64,000 nt of DNA. Origin: Niabella soli DSM 19437 (GTDB lineage: Bacteria; Bacteroidota; Bacteroidia; Chitinophagales; Chitinophagaceae). Every line of letters begins with the position of its first letter. Position 1 is the first letter of the stretch. The position numbers were made by a program, and so were the translations under genes. The notes beneath the pieces were generated by a model. It saw only the letters and a list, made by a program, of their open reading frames with translations. It did no database searches and was not told the origin of the DNA. The stretch is taken from contig NZ_CP007035.1 of assembly GCF_000243115.2 (NCBI RefSeq), forward strand, positions 434,001-498,000, read 5' to 3'. Below are positions 43,739 to 52,999 of the stretch, one piece after another.

Positions 43739-45409
43739 ATGCAAAGAAGAAAATTCATCCAATCATTGGCAATAGGTAGTGGTGCCGTTGTTTCCGGAAG
43801 CATTCCCGGTTTAAAAGTGTCAGGTAAATCCAGGGGAGAACGGACGGCCGATGTCATTATCTATGGTGGTACGGCGGCCGCGGTTACGGCTGCGGTAAAA
43901 GCAAAACAGCTAGGAAAAACGGTGCTGATCGTATGCCCCGAAATGCATTTGGGAGGTATGACTTCCGGAGGGCTGGGGTTTACGGATACCGGGAACAAAT
44001 CGGTGATTGGCGGGTTGGCGCGGGAGTTCTACCACCGGGTATGGTTGCACTATGAAGATCCCCGGTCCTGGCGATGGCAAAAAAAAGAGGCATACGGAAA
44101 TAAAGGCCAGGGCACGCCTGCAATAGACGGTGCCAACAGAACCATGTGGATCTTTGAACCTCATGCTGCCGAACAGATTTTTGAAGCGTTTATTAAGGAG
44201 CATCATATCACGGTGTACCGGGATGAATGGCTTGATCGTTCTGCCGGAGTACAGCGGAAAGATAACCAGATCGTTTCTATCAATACATTGAAGGGAAACC
44301 GGTATGCCGGTAAAATGTTTATCGATGCCACTTATGAGGGGGATCTGATGGCGGCGGCCGGTGTCAGCTTTACCGTGGGGAGGGAAGCCGCTGCTGCTTA
44401 CGGTGAAAAATGGGCGGGGGTGCTTACCGGTGTGTTTCATCACGGCCATTATTTTAAGTCACTGGTTGATCCGTATAAAATTCCCGGTAAGCCTTCAAGC
44501 GGGCTGCTGGCGGGCATTTCCGGCGAACCGCCCGGGGCCTATAATGCAGGCGATAAAAAGGTGCAGGCCTATTGTTACCGGATGTGTTTTTCATCGCACC
44601 CCGAAAACAGGGTTGCATTTCCGAAACCTCCAGGATATGATCCGGCACAATATGAACTGCTGATAAGGGTTTTTAACAGTGGCTGGCGCGAGTTGTTTCA
44701 TAAATTTGATCCAATCCCCAATTTTAAAACGGATACCAACAATCACGGACCTTTTAGTACGGATTATATCGGGATGAATTATCAATATCCGGAAGCCTCC
44801 TATGCGCTGCGTCAACAAATTATCAACAATCATAAAAGGTATCAGCAAGGACTGTTTTATTTTATTGCCACAGACCCGCGTATACCCCGTGAGGTGCAGC
44901 AGGAATTTAATAAATGGGGATTGGCCAGGGATGAGTTTAAAGACAATGGCAACTGGCCATCTCAGTTGTATATAAGAGAGGCCCGGAGGATGGTGAGTGA
45001 TTTTGTGATGACGGAGCATGAAATCCTTGGGGAGCGGGGCATTCCGGATGCTGTTGGGATGGGTTCCTATACCCTGGATTCTCATAACGTTCAGCGCTAT
45101 GTAACCAGCGAAGGTTTTGTTCAGAATGAGGGCGATTTTGGAGTGTCTGTTCCAAAGCCTTATCATATTTCTTATAAATCGATCGTCCCGAAAGAAAAGG
45201 AATGCCGGAATTTACTGGTGCCGGTTTGTTTATCCAGTTCGCATGTGGCCTATGGCTCCATACGTATGGAACCGGTGTTTATGATCCTGGGAGAATCGGC
45301 TGCCACAGCTGCAGTTATGGCTATAGATCATAAAGTAAGCGTACAAAAAATAGATTATGCGGAATTAAAAAACAATCTGCAGAAACAGGAGCAAAAAATA
45401 GATTCGTAA
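43739..45409 (+). CDS. FAD-dependent oxidoreductase (PF12831-like), second of three
   Basis: A 556-residue flavoprotein closely related to the one encoded just upstream. Its start MQRRKFIQSLAIGSGAVV is a twin-arginine signal, unlike the Sec-type first copy, and implies export in folded, FAD-loaded form. The Rossmann segment is VIIYGGTAAAVTAAVKAKQLGKTVLIV, then LGGMTSGGLGFTDTGNKSV, FIDATYEGDLMAAAGVSF, LYIREARRMVSDFVMTEHEI and CLSSSHVAYGSIRMEPVFMILGESAATAA. Differences in signal type and the HGHYFKSLVDPY region suggest the copies are not redundant. Reaction unknown; dehydrogenation of a sugar or glycoside is an inference from context. Confidence 0.85.
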   Translation: MQRRKFIQSLAIGSGAVVSGSIPGLKVSGKSRGERTADVIIYGGTAAAVTAAVKAKQLGKTVLIVCPEMHLGGMTSGGLGFTDTGNKSVIGGLAREFYHRVWLHYEDPRSWRWQKKEAYGNKGQGTPAIDGANRTMWIFEPHAAEQIFEAFIKEHHITVYRDEWLDRSAGVQRKDNQIVSINTLKGNRYAGKMFIDATYEGDLMAAAGVSFTVGREAAAAYGEKWAGVLTGVFHHGHYFKSLVDPYKIPGKPSSGLLAGISGEPPGAYNAGDKKVQAYCYRMCFSSHPENRVAFPKPPGYDPAQYELLIRVFNSGWRELFHKFDPIPNFKTDTNNHGPFSTDYIGMNYQYPEASYALRQQIINNHKRYQQGLFYFIATDPRIPREVQQEFNKWGLARDEFKDNGNWPSQLYIREARRMVSDFVMTEHEILGERGIPDAVGMGSYTLDSHNVQRYVTSEGFVQNEGDFGVSVPKPYHISYKSIVPKEKECRNLLVPVCLSSSHVAYGSIRMEPVFMILGESAATAAVMAIDHKVSVQKIDYAELKNNLQKQEQKIDS

Positions 45410-45431
45410 ACGGGAACAGATTGCGTGAAAT

Positions 45432-47156
45432 ATGAAGAGAAAGCATTTTATAAGATCGTTAGGCGCAGGGGCCGGAGCATTGGTGAGTTTCGGAAGTGGG
45501 GCTTCAGGTACTGCTGCTTCAAAATCGTTAACGGCTCCTGTGGGCGGAGAAATAAGATCAGACCTGGTGATCATTGGCGGCGGAATGGGGGGCTGCGCCG
45601 CTGCGCTGGCGGCATTGAGGAACGGATGCTCGGTTACCATGACGGAGGAAACAGACTGGATTGGCGGGCAATTGACGCAACAGGGCGTGAGCTGCCCGGA
45701 TGAAAACCCCTGGATTGAATTATTTGGCGCCACCCGGTCGTACCTGGATCTGCGGGTGCAGATCCGCTCATTTTATACCCGTTTTTATCCGTTAAGCGCA
45801 CAGGCAAAAGCAGCTCTGTTTTTTAATCCGGGCAATGGCTCGGTTTCAAAATTGTGTCATGAGCCGCGTGTGGCGCTGATGGTGCTGAACAGTCTCTTAT
45901 TACCCTATGTGCAGGCAGGAAAGCTTACGATCCTGTTACAAACTAAAGCAGTGGCGGCGGACCCTGGCGCCGATAAGGTGCATTTTGTAAAATGCAGGAA
46001 CCGGCAAACGGGCAAAGAGTGCGTGCTGAAGGGAACCTACTTTGTGGATGCAACAGAGTTGGGCGATTTACTGCCATTGGCCGGTGTTGAATATGTTACC
46101 GGCGCTGAATCGAAAAAACAAACAAAAGAGCTACATGCGGCCGAGGTTGCCAATCCCAAAAATAACCAGGCGTTCACCAGCTGTTTTGTGCTGGAGTACC
46201 GGGAGGGGGAGGATCACCGTATCCGCAAACCGGATAACTACAACTTCTGGAGGGATTTTGTTCCGCCGTTAACCCCCGCCTGGTCGGGGCAGTTGTTATC
46301 GCTCTATTATTCCACCCCGTCCACGTTAAAACCCAAAAAGCTGGGTTTTGATCCAACCGGTAAAGCAACGGCTGGTGCATTAAATCTCTGGAACTACCGG
46401 CGCATTATTGATCATAACAATTTCAGTGAAGGACTTTATAAAGGCAACCTGAGCCTGATCAACTGGCCCCAGAATGATTATTTTTTGGGAAATATTATTG
46501 ATGTGGATGCTGCGGTATTTAACCGGCATGTTGCAAAAGCAAAAGAGCTTAGTCTATCCCTGCTTTACTGGCTGCAAACAGCCGTAGAGCGGCCTGATGG
46601 CGGGCAGGGTTGGCCGGGACTGCTGCTGCGTCCCGATATGCTGGGCACGGCGGATGGATTGGCGCAATACCCTTATATACGCGAGTCGCGCAGGATCAAA
46701 CCTGTATTCAGAATACTGGAAGAACATGTAGGAAAGGAGAACCGGAAGCTGGTTGCTTCGGGACCAGCAGCGGAGAAAGCGGCTCCTTTTTCCGATAGCG
46801 TGGGTATTGGCTATTATCATATTGATCTGCATCCCGGTACCGGCGGTAATAATTACATCGACTTTGATTCCCTGCCGTTCCAGATTCCTTTGGGGGCGCT
46901 GTTACCGCAGCGGGTCCGGAATTTGTTACCGGCCAATAAAAATATAGGCACCACGCATATTACCAATGGCTGTTACCGTGAGCATCCGGTGGAGTGGGGT
47001 ATTGGTGAGGCCGCTGGCATGGCGGTTGCTTTTTCACTTCAAAAAAAGACAGAGCCACATGCCATTCGTGAAAATAAAAAATTGCTGGCGGAATTTCAGG
47101 AACTCCTTCAGGCGCAGGGTATGGCGCTGCAATGGCCTGCGGAGCTATATAAATAA
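45432..47156 (+). CDS. FAD-dependent oxidoreductase (PF12831-like), third of three
   Basis: A 574-residue flavoprotein, the most distant of the three. The N-terminus MKRKHFIRSLGAGAGALVS looks like a Tat signal with Arg-Lys instead of Arg-Arg. The FAD-binding segment has the classical glycines: LVIIGGGMGGCAAALAALRNGCSVTMTEETDWIGGQLT. Later come FVDATELGDLLPLAGVEYVTG, PYIRESRRIKPVFRILEEHVG and NIGTTHITNGCYREHPVEWGIGEAAGMA. It starts 22 bp after the second copy. Shared architecture and tight spacing argue for a joint pathway. Confidence 0.83.
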   Translation: MKRKHFIRSLGAGAGALVSFGSGASGTAASKSLTAPVGGEIRSDLVIIGGGMGGCAAALAALRNGCSVTMTEETDWIGGQLTQQGVSCPDENPWIELFGATRSYLDLRVQIRSFYTRFYPLSAQAKAALFFNPGNGSVSKLCHEPRVALMVLNSLLLPYVQAGKLTILLQTKAVAADPGADKVHFVKCRNRQTGKECVLKGTYFVDATELGDLLPLAGVEYVTGAESKKQTKELHAAEVANPKNNQAFTSCFVLEYREGEDHRIRKPDNYNFWRDFVPPLTPAWSGQLLSLYYSTPSTLKPKKLGFDPTGKATAGALNLWNYRRIIDHNNFSEGLYKGNLSLINWPQNDYFLGNIIDVDAAVFNRHVAKAKELSLSLLYWLQTAVERPDGGQGWPGLLLRPDMLGTADGLAQYPYIRESRRIKPVFRILEEHVGKENRKLVASGPAAEKAAPFSDSVGIGYYHIDLHPGTGGNNYIDFDSLPFQIPLGALLPQRVRNLLPANKNIGTTHITNGCYREHPVEWGIGEAAGMAVAFSLQKKTEPHAIRENKKLLAEFQELLQAQGMALQWPAELYK

Positions 47157-47212
47157 CAGCGCCTTCTATTCAATAATAAAAGTGGTGAAAGCTTTTTAAA
47201 CTATCAAGCGAT

Positions 47213-49054
47213 ATGGAATTTCTGAATGGAGTAAATGCGCTCACCTTAATTTTTGCGGGGTTGCTGCTGTTTGCGATAGCGTACCGGTTCTATGGTATTT
47301 TTATTGCGCAAAAAGTGCTGCACATCAATGCAAAAAATACCACACCCGCTTATGAGTTCTCCAATGGTAAAGACTATGTGCCAACAAACAAAAATGTACT
47401 TTTCGGACACCATTTTGCAGCCATTGCGGCGGCAGGGCCGCTGGTAGGGCCGGTGTTGGCAGCCCAGTTCGGATACCTGCCCGGAACGCTTTGGATCCTG
47501 ATCGGCTGCGTGCTGGCGGGCGGGGTGCATGATATGGTGGTGCTTTTTGCTTCGGTGAGACATAAAGGCGAGAGCCTGGCCTCCATTGCAGGTAAAGAGA
47601 TTGGCAAAACCACCGGCCTGATCGCAGGTATTGCCATTTTGTTTATCCTGATTCTGACATTAGCGGGTCTTTCCCTTGCCTGTATCAGCGCCATGTATGA
47701 GGCGCCCTGGTCTTTGTTTACGGTGATTTCCACATTGCCCATTGCCGTCATTATGGGGCTTATTATGCGGTATAAAAAAAACAGCATCACAATGGCCAGT
47801 ATTTTGGGCGGGGTATTGCTGATTGCGGCAATCGTGGGCGGGCACCGACTGATGGAATTTAAAGAAATAGGAGAGCTGTTTCACTGGAAGATGGGAACGA
47901 TTGTAGTAGCCATCACCATCTATGGGTTCCTGGCATCTGTGCTGCCGGTATGGCTGTTGCTGGTGCCGAGGGATTATTTATCAACCTATTTGAAAATAGG
48001 GACGATCATTATGCTCACCGTTGGGGTGGTGATCATTCATCCGGATCTGCAAATGCCGGCGCTCACGAAGTTTATACATGGCGGCGGACCTATTATAGGT
48101 GGTCCTGTATTGCCCTTTATATTTATTGTAATTGCCTGTGGAGCCATTTCGGGTTTTCATGCGGTGATTGCCACGGGAACCACACCAAAGATGCTGGGTA
48201 ATGAAAAAGAGATCCTTTTTGTAGGATATGGGGCAATGCTGGTGGAGGGTTTTGTGGCACTGATGGCGCTGATAGCAGCATGTACCCTAATGCCCGGCGA
48301 CTACTTTGGCATCAATACACCAAAGGAATTGTACCAGGATTTTATCCTGCAAAACCCAGGGCTTGTTACCGTAGACCTAAATCATATCGGTGCTAAAATA
48401 GGTGTAGACCTGATGGGAAGAACGGGCGGCGCGGTGTCGCTGGCGGTGGGAATGGCCCATATTTTTGACAAGATCCCATTTATGGATGATGTAATGGCCT
48501 ATTGGTACAATTTCGCCATCATGTTTGAGGCGGTATTTATTTTAACGGCTATTGATGCGGGAACAAGAGTCGGCCGTTTTTTTCTGCAGGAGATGATGGG
48601 TACTGTTTTTCCAAGGTTCAGGGATAAAGACTGGCTGCCGGGGATCATCATCACCAGTTTTATTTTTACGCTGTCCTGGGGCTACCTGGTTTACACCGGG
48701 AACATCAGTTCGATCTGGCCGCTGTTTGGGATCAGCAACCAACTGCTGGCCGCCTGCGGACTGATTGTTTGTACTACTATGCTGATCCGTCTGGACCGGA
48801 AGAAGTATGCGTTGTGTGCGGCCATTCCGGGGCTCTTTATGGCGGTTATTACTTTCTGGGCGGGTTATGAACAGATTGTATCAATCTATTTGCCCAAGGG
48901 ACAATATTTGCTGGCTGTTCTGGCACTTACTGCCATGCTGCTGATGCTGATTGTTTTTTTAAATACGTTCAGAAGATGGCGGGTGTTATTGAGCCGCCAG
49001 ACATTGGAGCTGGATTACTATGGCGATTGTGTAAAGGAAGTGATTGAAAGATAA
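47213..49054 (+). CDS. cstA: Carbon starvation protein CstA family transporter
   Basis: A 613-residue inner-membrane protein with many hydrophobic helices. The CstA text is clear at the N-terminus: RFYGIFIAQKVLHINAKNTTPAYEFSNGKDYVPTNKNVLFGHHFAAIAAAGPLVGPVLAAQFGYLPGTLWILIGCVLAGGVHDMV. Family members import peptides or pyruvate during carbon limitation. Its 3' end overlaps the convergent cytochrome peroxidase gene by 37 bp. Here it closes the sigma/FecR-SusCD-FAD series, so it may carry the small acid product of the oxidative pathway (inference). Confidence 0.92.
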   Translation: MEFLNGVNALTLIFAGLLLFAIAYRFYGIFIAQKVLHINAKNTTPAYEFSNGKDYVPTNKNVLFGHHFAAIAAAGPLVGPVLAAQFGYLPGTLWILIGCVLAGGVHDMVVLFASVRHKGESLASIAGKEIGKTTGLIAGIAILFILILTLAGLSLACISAMYEAPWSLFTVISTLPIAVIMGLIMRYKKNSITMASILGGVLLIAAIVGGHRLMEFKEIGELFHWKMGTIVVAITIYGFLASVLPVWLLLVPRDYLSTYLKIGTIIMLTVGVVIIHPDLQMPALTKFIHGGGPIIGGPVLPFIFIVIACGAISGFHAVIATGTTPKMLGNEKEILFVGYGAMLVEGFVALMALIAACTLMPGDYFGINTPKELYQDFILQNPGLVTVDLNHIGAKIGVDLMGRTGGAVSLAVGMAHIFDKIPFMDDVMAYWYNFAIMFEAVFILTAIDAGTRVGRFFLQEMMGTVFPRFRDKDWLPGIIITSFIFTLSWGYLVYTGNISSIWPLFGISNQLLAACGLIVCTTMLIRLDRKKYALCAAIPGLFMAVITFWAGYEQIVSIYLPKGQYLLAVLALTAMLLMLIVFLNTFRRWRVLLSRQTLELDYYGDCVKEVIER

Positions 49055-51006
49055 TAGCTGTTTCTTCTTTTGTTGTCACTACCTAAATAAAAAGAGATAT
49101 TGAATGGTATGCTTAAAGAGTAATGGGTTTCAGCGGGAGGTGCTCCTGTTGCCGTTTGGGTTTTGCTTTCCAAACTCTTAACAAAAGCAATAATGTCTTC
49201 TTTTTCTTTTTCGGTCAGGTTCAGTTTCTCCTCAGGCAGTGTCTGGTTCGGAAGATTCATTCGCAGGCCCACGGCCCCGGCATTATTATAAAATTCCATT
49301 ACCTGGTCTAAGGTCTGATATACGCCATTGTGCATATAGGGCGCTGTTCTTTGGATATTGCGGATGGTAGGGATTTTGAAGGCGTATTTGTAAGATTCAA
49401 CGCCAATTACATCGTAATAACCTGCGTCCGGGTCCAGCGTGGAGTCTGTCAATGACCGGGGAACGCCCTGTACCTCTGTTTCGCTTGCGACATACTTAGG
49501 AGGCGTAACTCCGTTAAACAAGGGGATAAAATGACAGGTGCCACATTTGGCCTTTCCGGCGAACAAATTGAATCCGTTCAATTCTTGTTTTGTCAGCGCG
49601 TTGTCATTGCCGCGCATGTATGCATCAAACCTGCTGTTGAGCCGGGCAAGACTGCGCACATAAGAAGCAAGCGCATTGGTTACCTCGTCCGGCCGGATGC
49701 TGTTTCCTGTTTTAGCGGGAAATGCCTTTGCAAATAACGACTTGTATATTTTATTTGCGGAAACATACTGTACGACCCGCTCCATCGAACCGTCCATCTC
49801 CGCTTTGTTGGTGATGACATCGCGGGTCTGATCCTCCAGTGTCAACGCCCGCATATCGTAGAAATAATTTGACTGAAAGGCAGCGTTGAGTAGGGTGGGT
49901 ACGTTTCTTTTTAGCAGTTTTGTGCCATCGTGAATATCCGTATTTTTAACCAGGCCGTCCGTAAACGCCAGATCAGGGCGGTGACAGGAAGCGCAACTTC
50001 TCGTGCCGGTGCCGGATAAGGAAGCGTCATAAAAAAGTTTTTCCCCCAGCGCTGCTTTAGCTTCAGTAGTATGAAATTCAGGTCCGGGAATAAAAGCATC
50101 AACGTTGAAAGCATCCGTATCGAAGAGGGTCTTTGCTTCCTGGCGCAGCAATCTGTTGTATTTGATTTTCTGACCGGGCAGGTCTTGTTCCAACTGCGCT
50201 ATGCCGGTACTGATCTTGTTGGCGAAACGGGTAATAAATACAGCTCTGTTGAAGGAGGCAAAATCAGGATGGTGCTGCAGATAATTAATGGCGGTATCAA
50301 GGTGCTGTAATAAGGTTGCTTTTTTATTTTTACCCGTGTAGTAGGAAAGTACTTCCTGCAGGCTTTTTAGGGATACAGCCGATTCTTCCATACTATTCAG
50401 GGAAAGTCCGTTGTCGAACCCGGTAATGCCTAAAGTGATGATCCTGAATACCTCTAACTTGGCAGCATCCAGAATGCGCCAGTCGGCAAGCTGGTGGTCT
50501 GAAAAATACGCGATCAGGTATTTTGTATTCGTTAGTAAATGCCTGACCTGGCTGATCAGTTGCTCTTTGTTGGCAGCATCATACCTGGGATAGATCAACG
50601 GTTCTATTACCTGCAAACCCATTGGATCAATAGCACGTGCCATTGAAGAGTCCAGCAGGTCTACGTTCTCGATCTCCTGCACGGGCGGCCCGTTTAACCG
50701 ATCGGTCAGCTCCGCATTGAAATAGGCTGCCGCCCATTCAAATTCCTTGAACAGCAATCTTGATTTTAAGAAAGCACTGCGAACCATTAAAGTATCTGCC
50801 CGCGCTTTGCTGACTGCCAGCAAAAGACTGTCTTTTACATAGTCTCTAAAAGATACTATCTGGTTAAATACTTTTTCCCGGATTTTATGTTCACGCTGGC
50901 TATAGTGCGTTTGTACTGAATGACCGGGTATTGCATAAAAGGAGCTAAGGCCTGCAACAAATAATACGGTAAACAGTAGTACGACTATGCCCGTCTTCTT
51001 ATACAT
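49018..51006 (-). CDS. Di-heme cytochrome c peroxidase with long N-terminal extension
   Basis: A 662-residue exported protein from ATG 51006; an upstream in-frame ATG at 51069 would add residues before the signal peptide MYKKTGIVVLLFTVLFVAGL and overlap the preceding gene. Residues ~30-300 are a mostly helical domain of no clear family. Residues ~320-640 are a CcpA/MauG-like module with two heme-binding CxxCH sites: CASCH near residue 338 and CGTCH near residue 487. Such proteins reduce peroxide with electrons from cytochrome c in the periplasm, or modify substrates as MauG does. It lies 25 bp downstream of the PF04185 phosphoesterase gene, on the same strand. Confidence 0.88.
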   Translation of the reverse strand: MYKKTGIVVLLFTVLFVAGLSSFYAIPGHSVQTHYSQREHKIREKVFNQIVSFRDYVKDSLLLAVSKARADTLMVRSAFLKSRLLFKEFEWAAAYFNAELTDRLNGPPVQEIENVDLLDSSMARAIDPMGLQVIEPLIYPRYDAANKEQLISQVRHLLTNTKYLIAYFSDHQLADWRILDAAKLEVFRIITLGITGFDNGLSLNSMEESAVSLKSLQEVLSYYTGKNKKATLLQHLDTAINYLQHHPDFASFNRAVFITRFANKISTGIAQLEQDLPGQKIKYNRLLRQEAKTLFDTDAFNVDAFIPGPEFHTTEAKAALGEKLFYDASLSGTGTRSCASCHRPDLAFTDGLVKNTDIHDGTKLLKRNVPTLLNAAFQSNYFYDMRALTLEDQTRDVITNKAEMDGSMERVVQYVSANKIYKSLFAKAFPAKTGNSIRPDEVTNALASYVRSLARLNSRFDAYMRGNDNALTKQELNGFNLFAGKAKCGTCHFIPLFNGVTPPKYVASETEVQGVPRSLTDSTLDPDAGYYDVIGVESYKYAFKIPTIRNIQRTAPYMHNGVYQTLDQVMEFYNNAGAVGLRMNLPNQTLPEEKLNLTEKEKEDIIAFVKSLESKTQTATGAPPAETHYSLSIPFNISFYLGSDNKRRNSYYLSITSFTQSP

Positions 51007-51031
51007 ACCTGTTTTACTCCGTTTTCGCGGG

Positions 51032-52378
51032 TTATTTGAATAGTAAGGCGTTCCGGAATGGGTTTGCATTTTTATCCCGCTCGGCTAATGGTTTTATTCC
51101 CCATCGATGCTCAATAAAGGAAAGAATGCTGACGGTTTCGTATTGCGTATGATCCACATGATTTTTTTTGGCAAACGGCCCGATCACAATTGCAGGAATA
51201 CGGCTCCCGGGGCCCCATCTATCAATAACAGGAGGATTGACATGATCAAAAAAACCGCCAAATTCGTCGTAAGTCAGCACTATCAGGGCATCCTTTGCAT
51301 TAGGGCCTTCTAATACGGCATTGATCAGATTCACCGCCAGTTGCTCGGAGGAGTAGACGGCAGATGCGCCCGGGTGCTCATCATTGCCGCCGCCGGGTTT
51401 CACAAAAGAGACAGAGGGGAGCGTACCCACTTTCGCAGCCGCAATAAAGTCGCTCTGATCTTTCATGTGCTTTCTGCCTTCAGTACCTTCCTGGTACCGG
51501 GTAAAATACAAAAAGGGTTCGTGGTTATAGGCAAAGTTATTTTTTCTCCCGGCTACTGCATCATCCCATCCTTCAGAATACCAGGCCCAGGATATATTCT
51601 TTTCACTAAGGCGGTCGCCGATAGTTATCATAGTCTGCGATGGCAATAGTTCGGAGGTATCTGACTTTGCAGGATAAGGTTTGTTCCTGGAAAGCACATG
51701 ATTGACCGCATAGCCATCGGGAGTAACAATACCATCTTTTACCATTTTGCCATCGGCACCCATCTTCGCTATTAATTTTTCAGGGGCGTTCGGCCATACC
51801 GGCACGGCGGCTGAGATCAGGTAAACATGGTTAAAGTAGGAGCCGCCAAAGACGCTCTGAAAAAAGTTGTCGCACAAGGTATATTGTTTAGCCAGTGGAT
51901 ACAAAGGAAGTTTCTCCGTTGTATAATAACCCATTGCCAATCCTTTAGAGTCATTATATGCTGCAAATTTGTCCATCTTTCCACCGTCAATCTGTAGCTG
52001 ATTGTGAAAAAAGCGGTGTGTTACATCGGGTGTTTTCTTGTCAGACGTAACGTACTGGTCAATGTTGAAGAGTTTGTTAGGCAGGTTAGTAGGGAAGGAG
52101 TTGTTTCTCGGAATTGCAGGGAGGTATTCATAAGGAATACCCTTTTCGTTAACTTGTATAAAATTTCCTTTCCGGGCATTCTTTAAGCCATTTGCTCCTT
52201 TGAACTCACCATACAGGTTATCAAAGCTGCGGTTTTCCATATAGACCACCACCAGGTGCTTGATCTTGCCAATGCCTTCATCAAAGGAAACTTCCTGTCG
52301 TTGGGCTTTTTTGCTGGTCCCACAACTACTGATCCCAAAAATGATTAAGAAGATTAAAAAAAAGCGTTGAGCAGACAT
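51032..52378 (-). CDS. PF04185 phosphoesterase lipoprotein (acid phosphatase/phospholipase C type)
   Basis: A 448-residue lipoprotein (lipobox ISSC). The family landmarks are KIKHLVVVYMENRSFDNLYGEF near the N-terminus, GSYFNHVYLISA, LPSVSFVKPGGGNDEHPG and VLTYDEFGGFFDHVNPP with the metal ligands. Such enzymes cleave phosphomono- or phosphodiesters of lipids and other substrates. The gene is the first of a reverse-strand pair with the cytochrome peroxidase and starts next to a 620-bp non-coding stretch. Substrate is unknown. Confidence 0.88.
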   Translation of the reverse strand: MSAQRFFLIFLIIFGISSCGTSKKAQRQEVSFDEGIGKIKHLVVVYMENRSFDNLYGEFKGANGLKNARKGNFIQVNEKGIPYEYLPAIPRNNSFPTNLPNKLFNIDQYVTSDKKTPDVTHRFFHNQLQIDGGKMDKFAAYNDSKGLAMGYYTTEKLPLYPLAKQYTLCDNFFQSVFGGSYFNHVYLISAAVPVWPNAPEKLIAKMGADGKMVKDGIVTPDGYAVNHVLSRNKPYPAKSDTSELLPSQTMITIGDRLSEKNISWAWYSEGWDDAVAGRKNNFAYNHEPFLYFTRYQEGTEGRKHMKDQSDFIAAAKVGTLPSVSFVKPGGGNDEHPGASAVYSSEQLAVNLINAVLEGPNAKDALIVLTYDEFGGFFDHVNPPVIDRWGPGSRIPAIVIGPFAKKNHVDHTQYETVSILSFIEHRWGIKPLAERDKNANPFRNALLFK

Positions 52379-52629
52379 TTAGTAATGTTTTTTAAAGATT
52401 TACTGATGTATTAAATGTATGGACGCCAATCGAAAGCGTTTATACGGGTTAAATATAAAATCATTCTCTCACTAAACCACAAATTTTAAAGAAAATTAAA
52501 GGGCCCACGAAAATAACTGGTGCTCTATTTTTTGCAGACGCCGGCTATACGGGTATAATACCGCTCATACAGGACTTGCAAATAGCTTGTACTTGACAAC
52601 CATCGGCCGGGGTGCTTATTACCCGGGCG

Positions 52630-52692
52630 ATGTACGGAAAGGAACTAAGCTTTGAGCGGGATGACGAGCATGCCTTTCGGGTATTGAGTGGG
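52630..52692 (+). pseudogene. Fragment of the small conserved protein family encoded at 62621
   Basis: Bases 52636-52692 match bases 62729-62785 with 6 differences in 57 by direct comparison. The frame reads GKELSFERDDEHAFRVLSG, as against GKELTFERDDERVFRVLSG in the intact gene. The reading frame starts at an ATG (52630) but lacks the N-terminal 40 residues of the intact protein, and after the match it runs into unrelated hydrophobic text to a stop at 52771. It appears to be a truncated duplicate inside the 620-bp gap between the phosphoesterase and GH106 genes. The rest of that gap (52379-52999) is AT-rich with no further gene I can support. Confidence 0.65.
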
Positions 52693-52999
52693 TTCCAGAT
52701 AATTTCTCAACTTGTCATTTTTTTTGAATGTACATCTTTAATAGTATTAATTTTTGTTATTTTATTTTTTTAAAAATAACTTATATTCACTTTATTATTA
52801 TTTAAAAAAAATTAAAAAATAGTACAGATACGGGACGGTGCGGAATAGTTATGTGGCCGGGCTGGATCAATTTCAGGCAGTATTAATGAGAAAACGATCC
52901 CCGCATTTGCAAGCCATGTCATTCGGTTGTAATTACAAATTTAGTGAAGAAGGTAACGGAGGGCTACCAGGATTTATTATGTACTTTAAATGATTATAT

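Noticed and set aside
42035-47156. Xanthan lyase annotation for the FAD proteins
   Set aside because: The visible motifs are those of FAD-binding oxidoreductases; no polysaccharide lyase domain text is present, so the common database label is not adopted.
51007-51069. ATG 51069 as start of the cytochrome c peroxidase
   Set aside because: It puts 21 polar residues before the signal peptide and overlaps the preceding gene; ATG 51006 avoids both.
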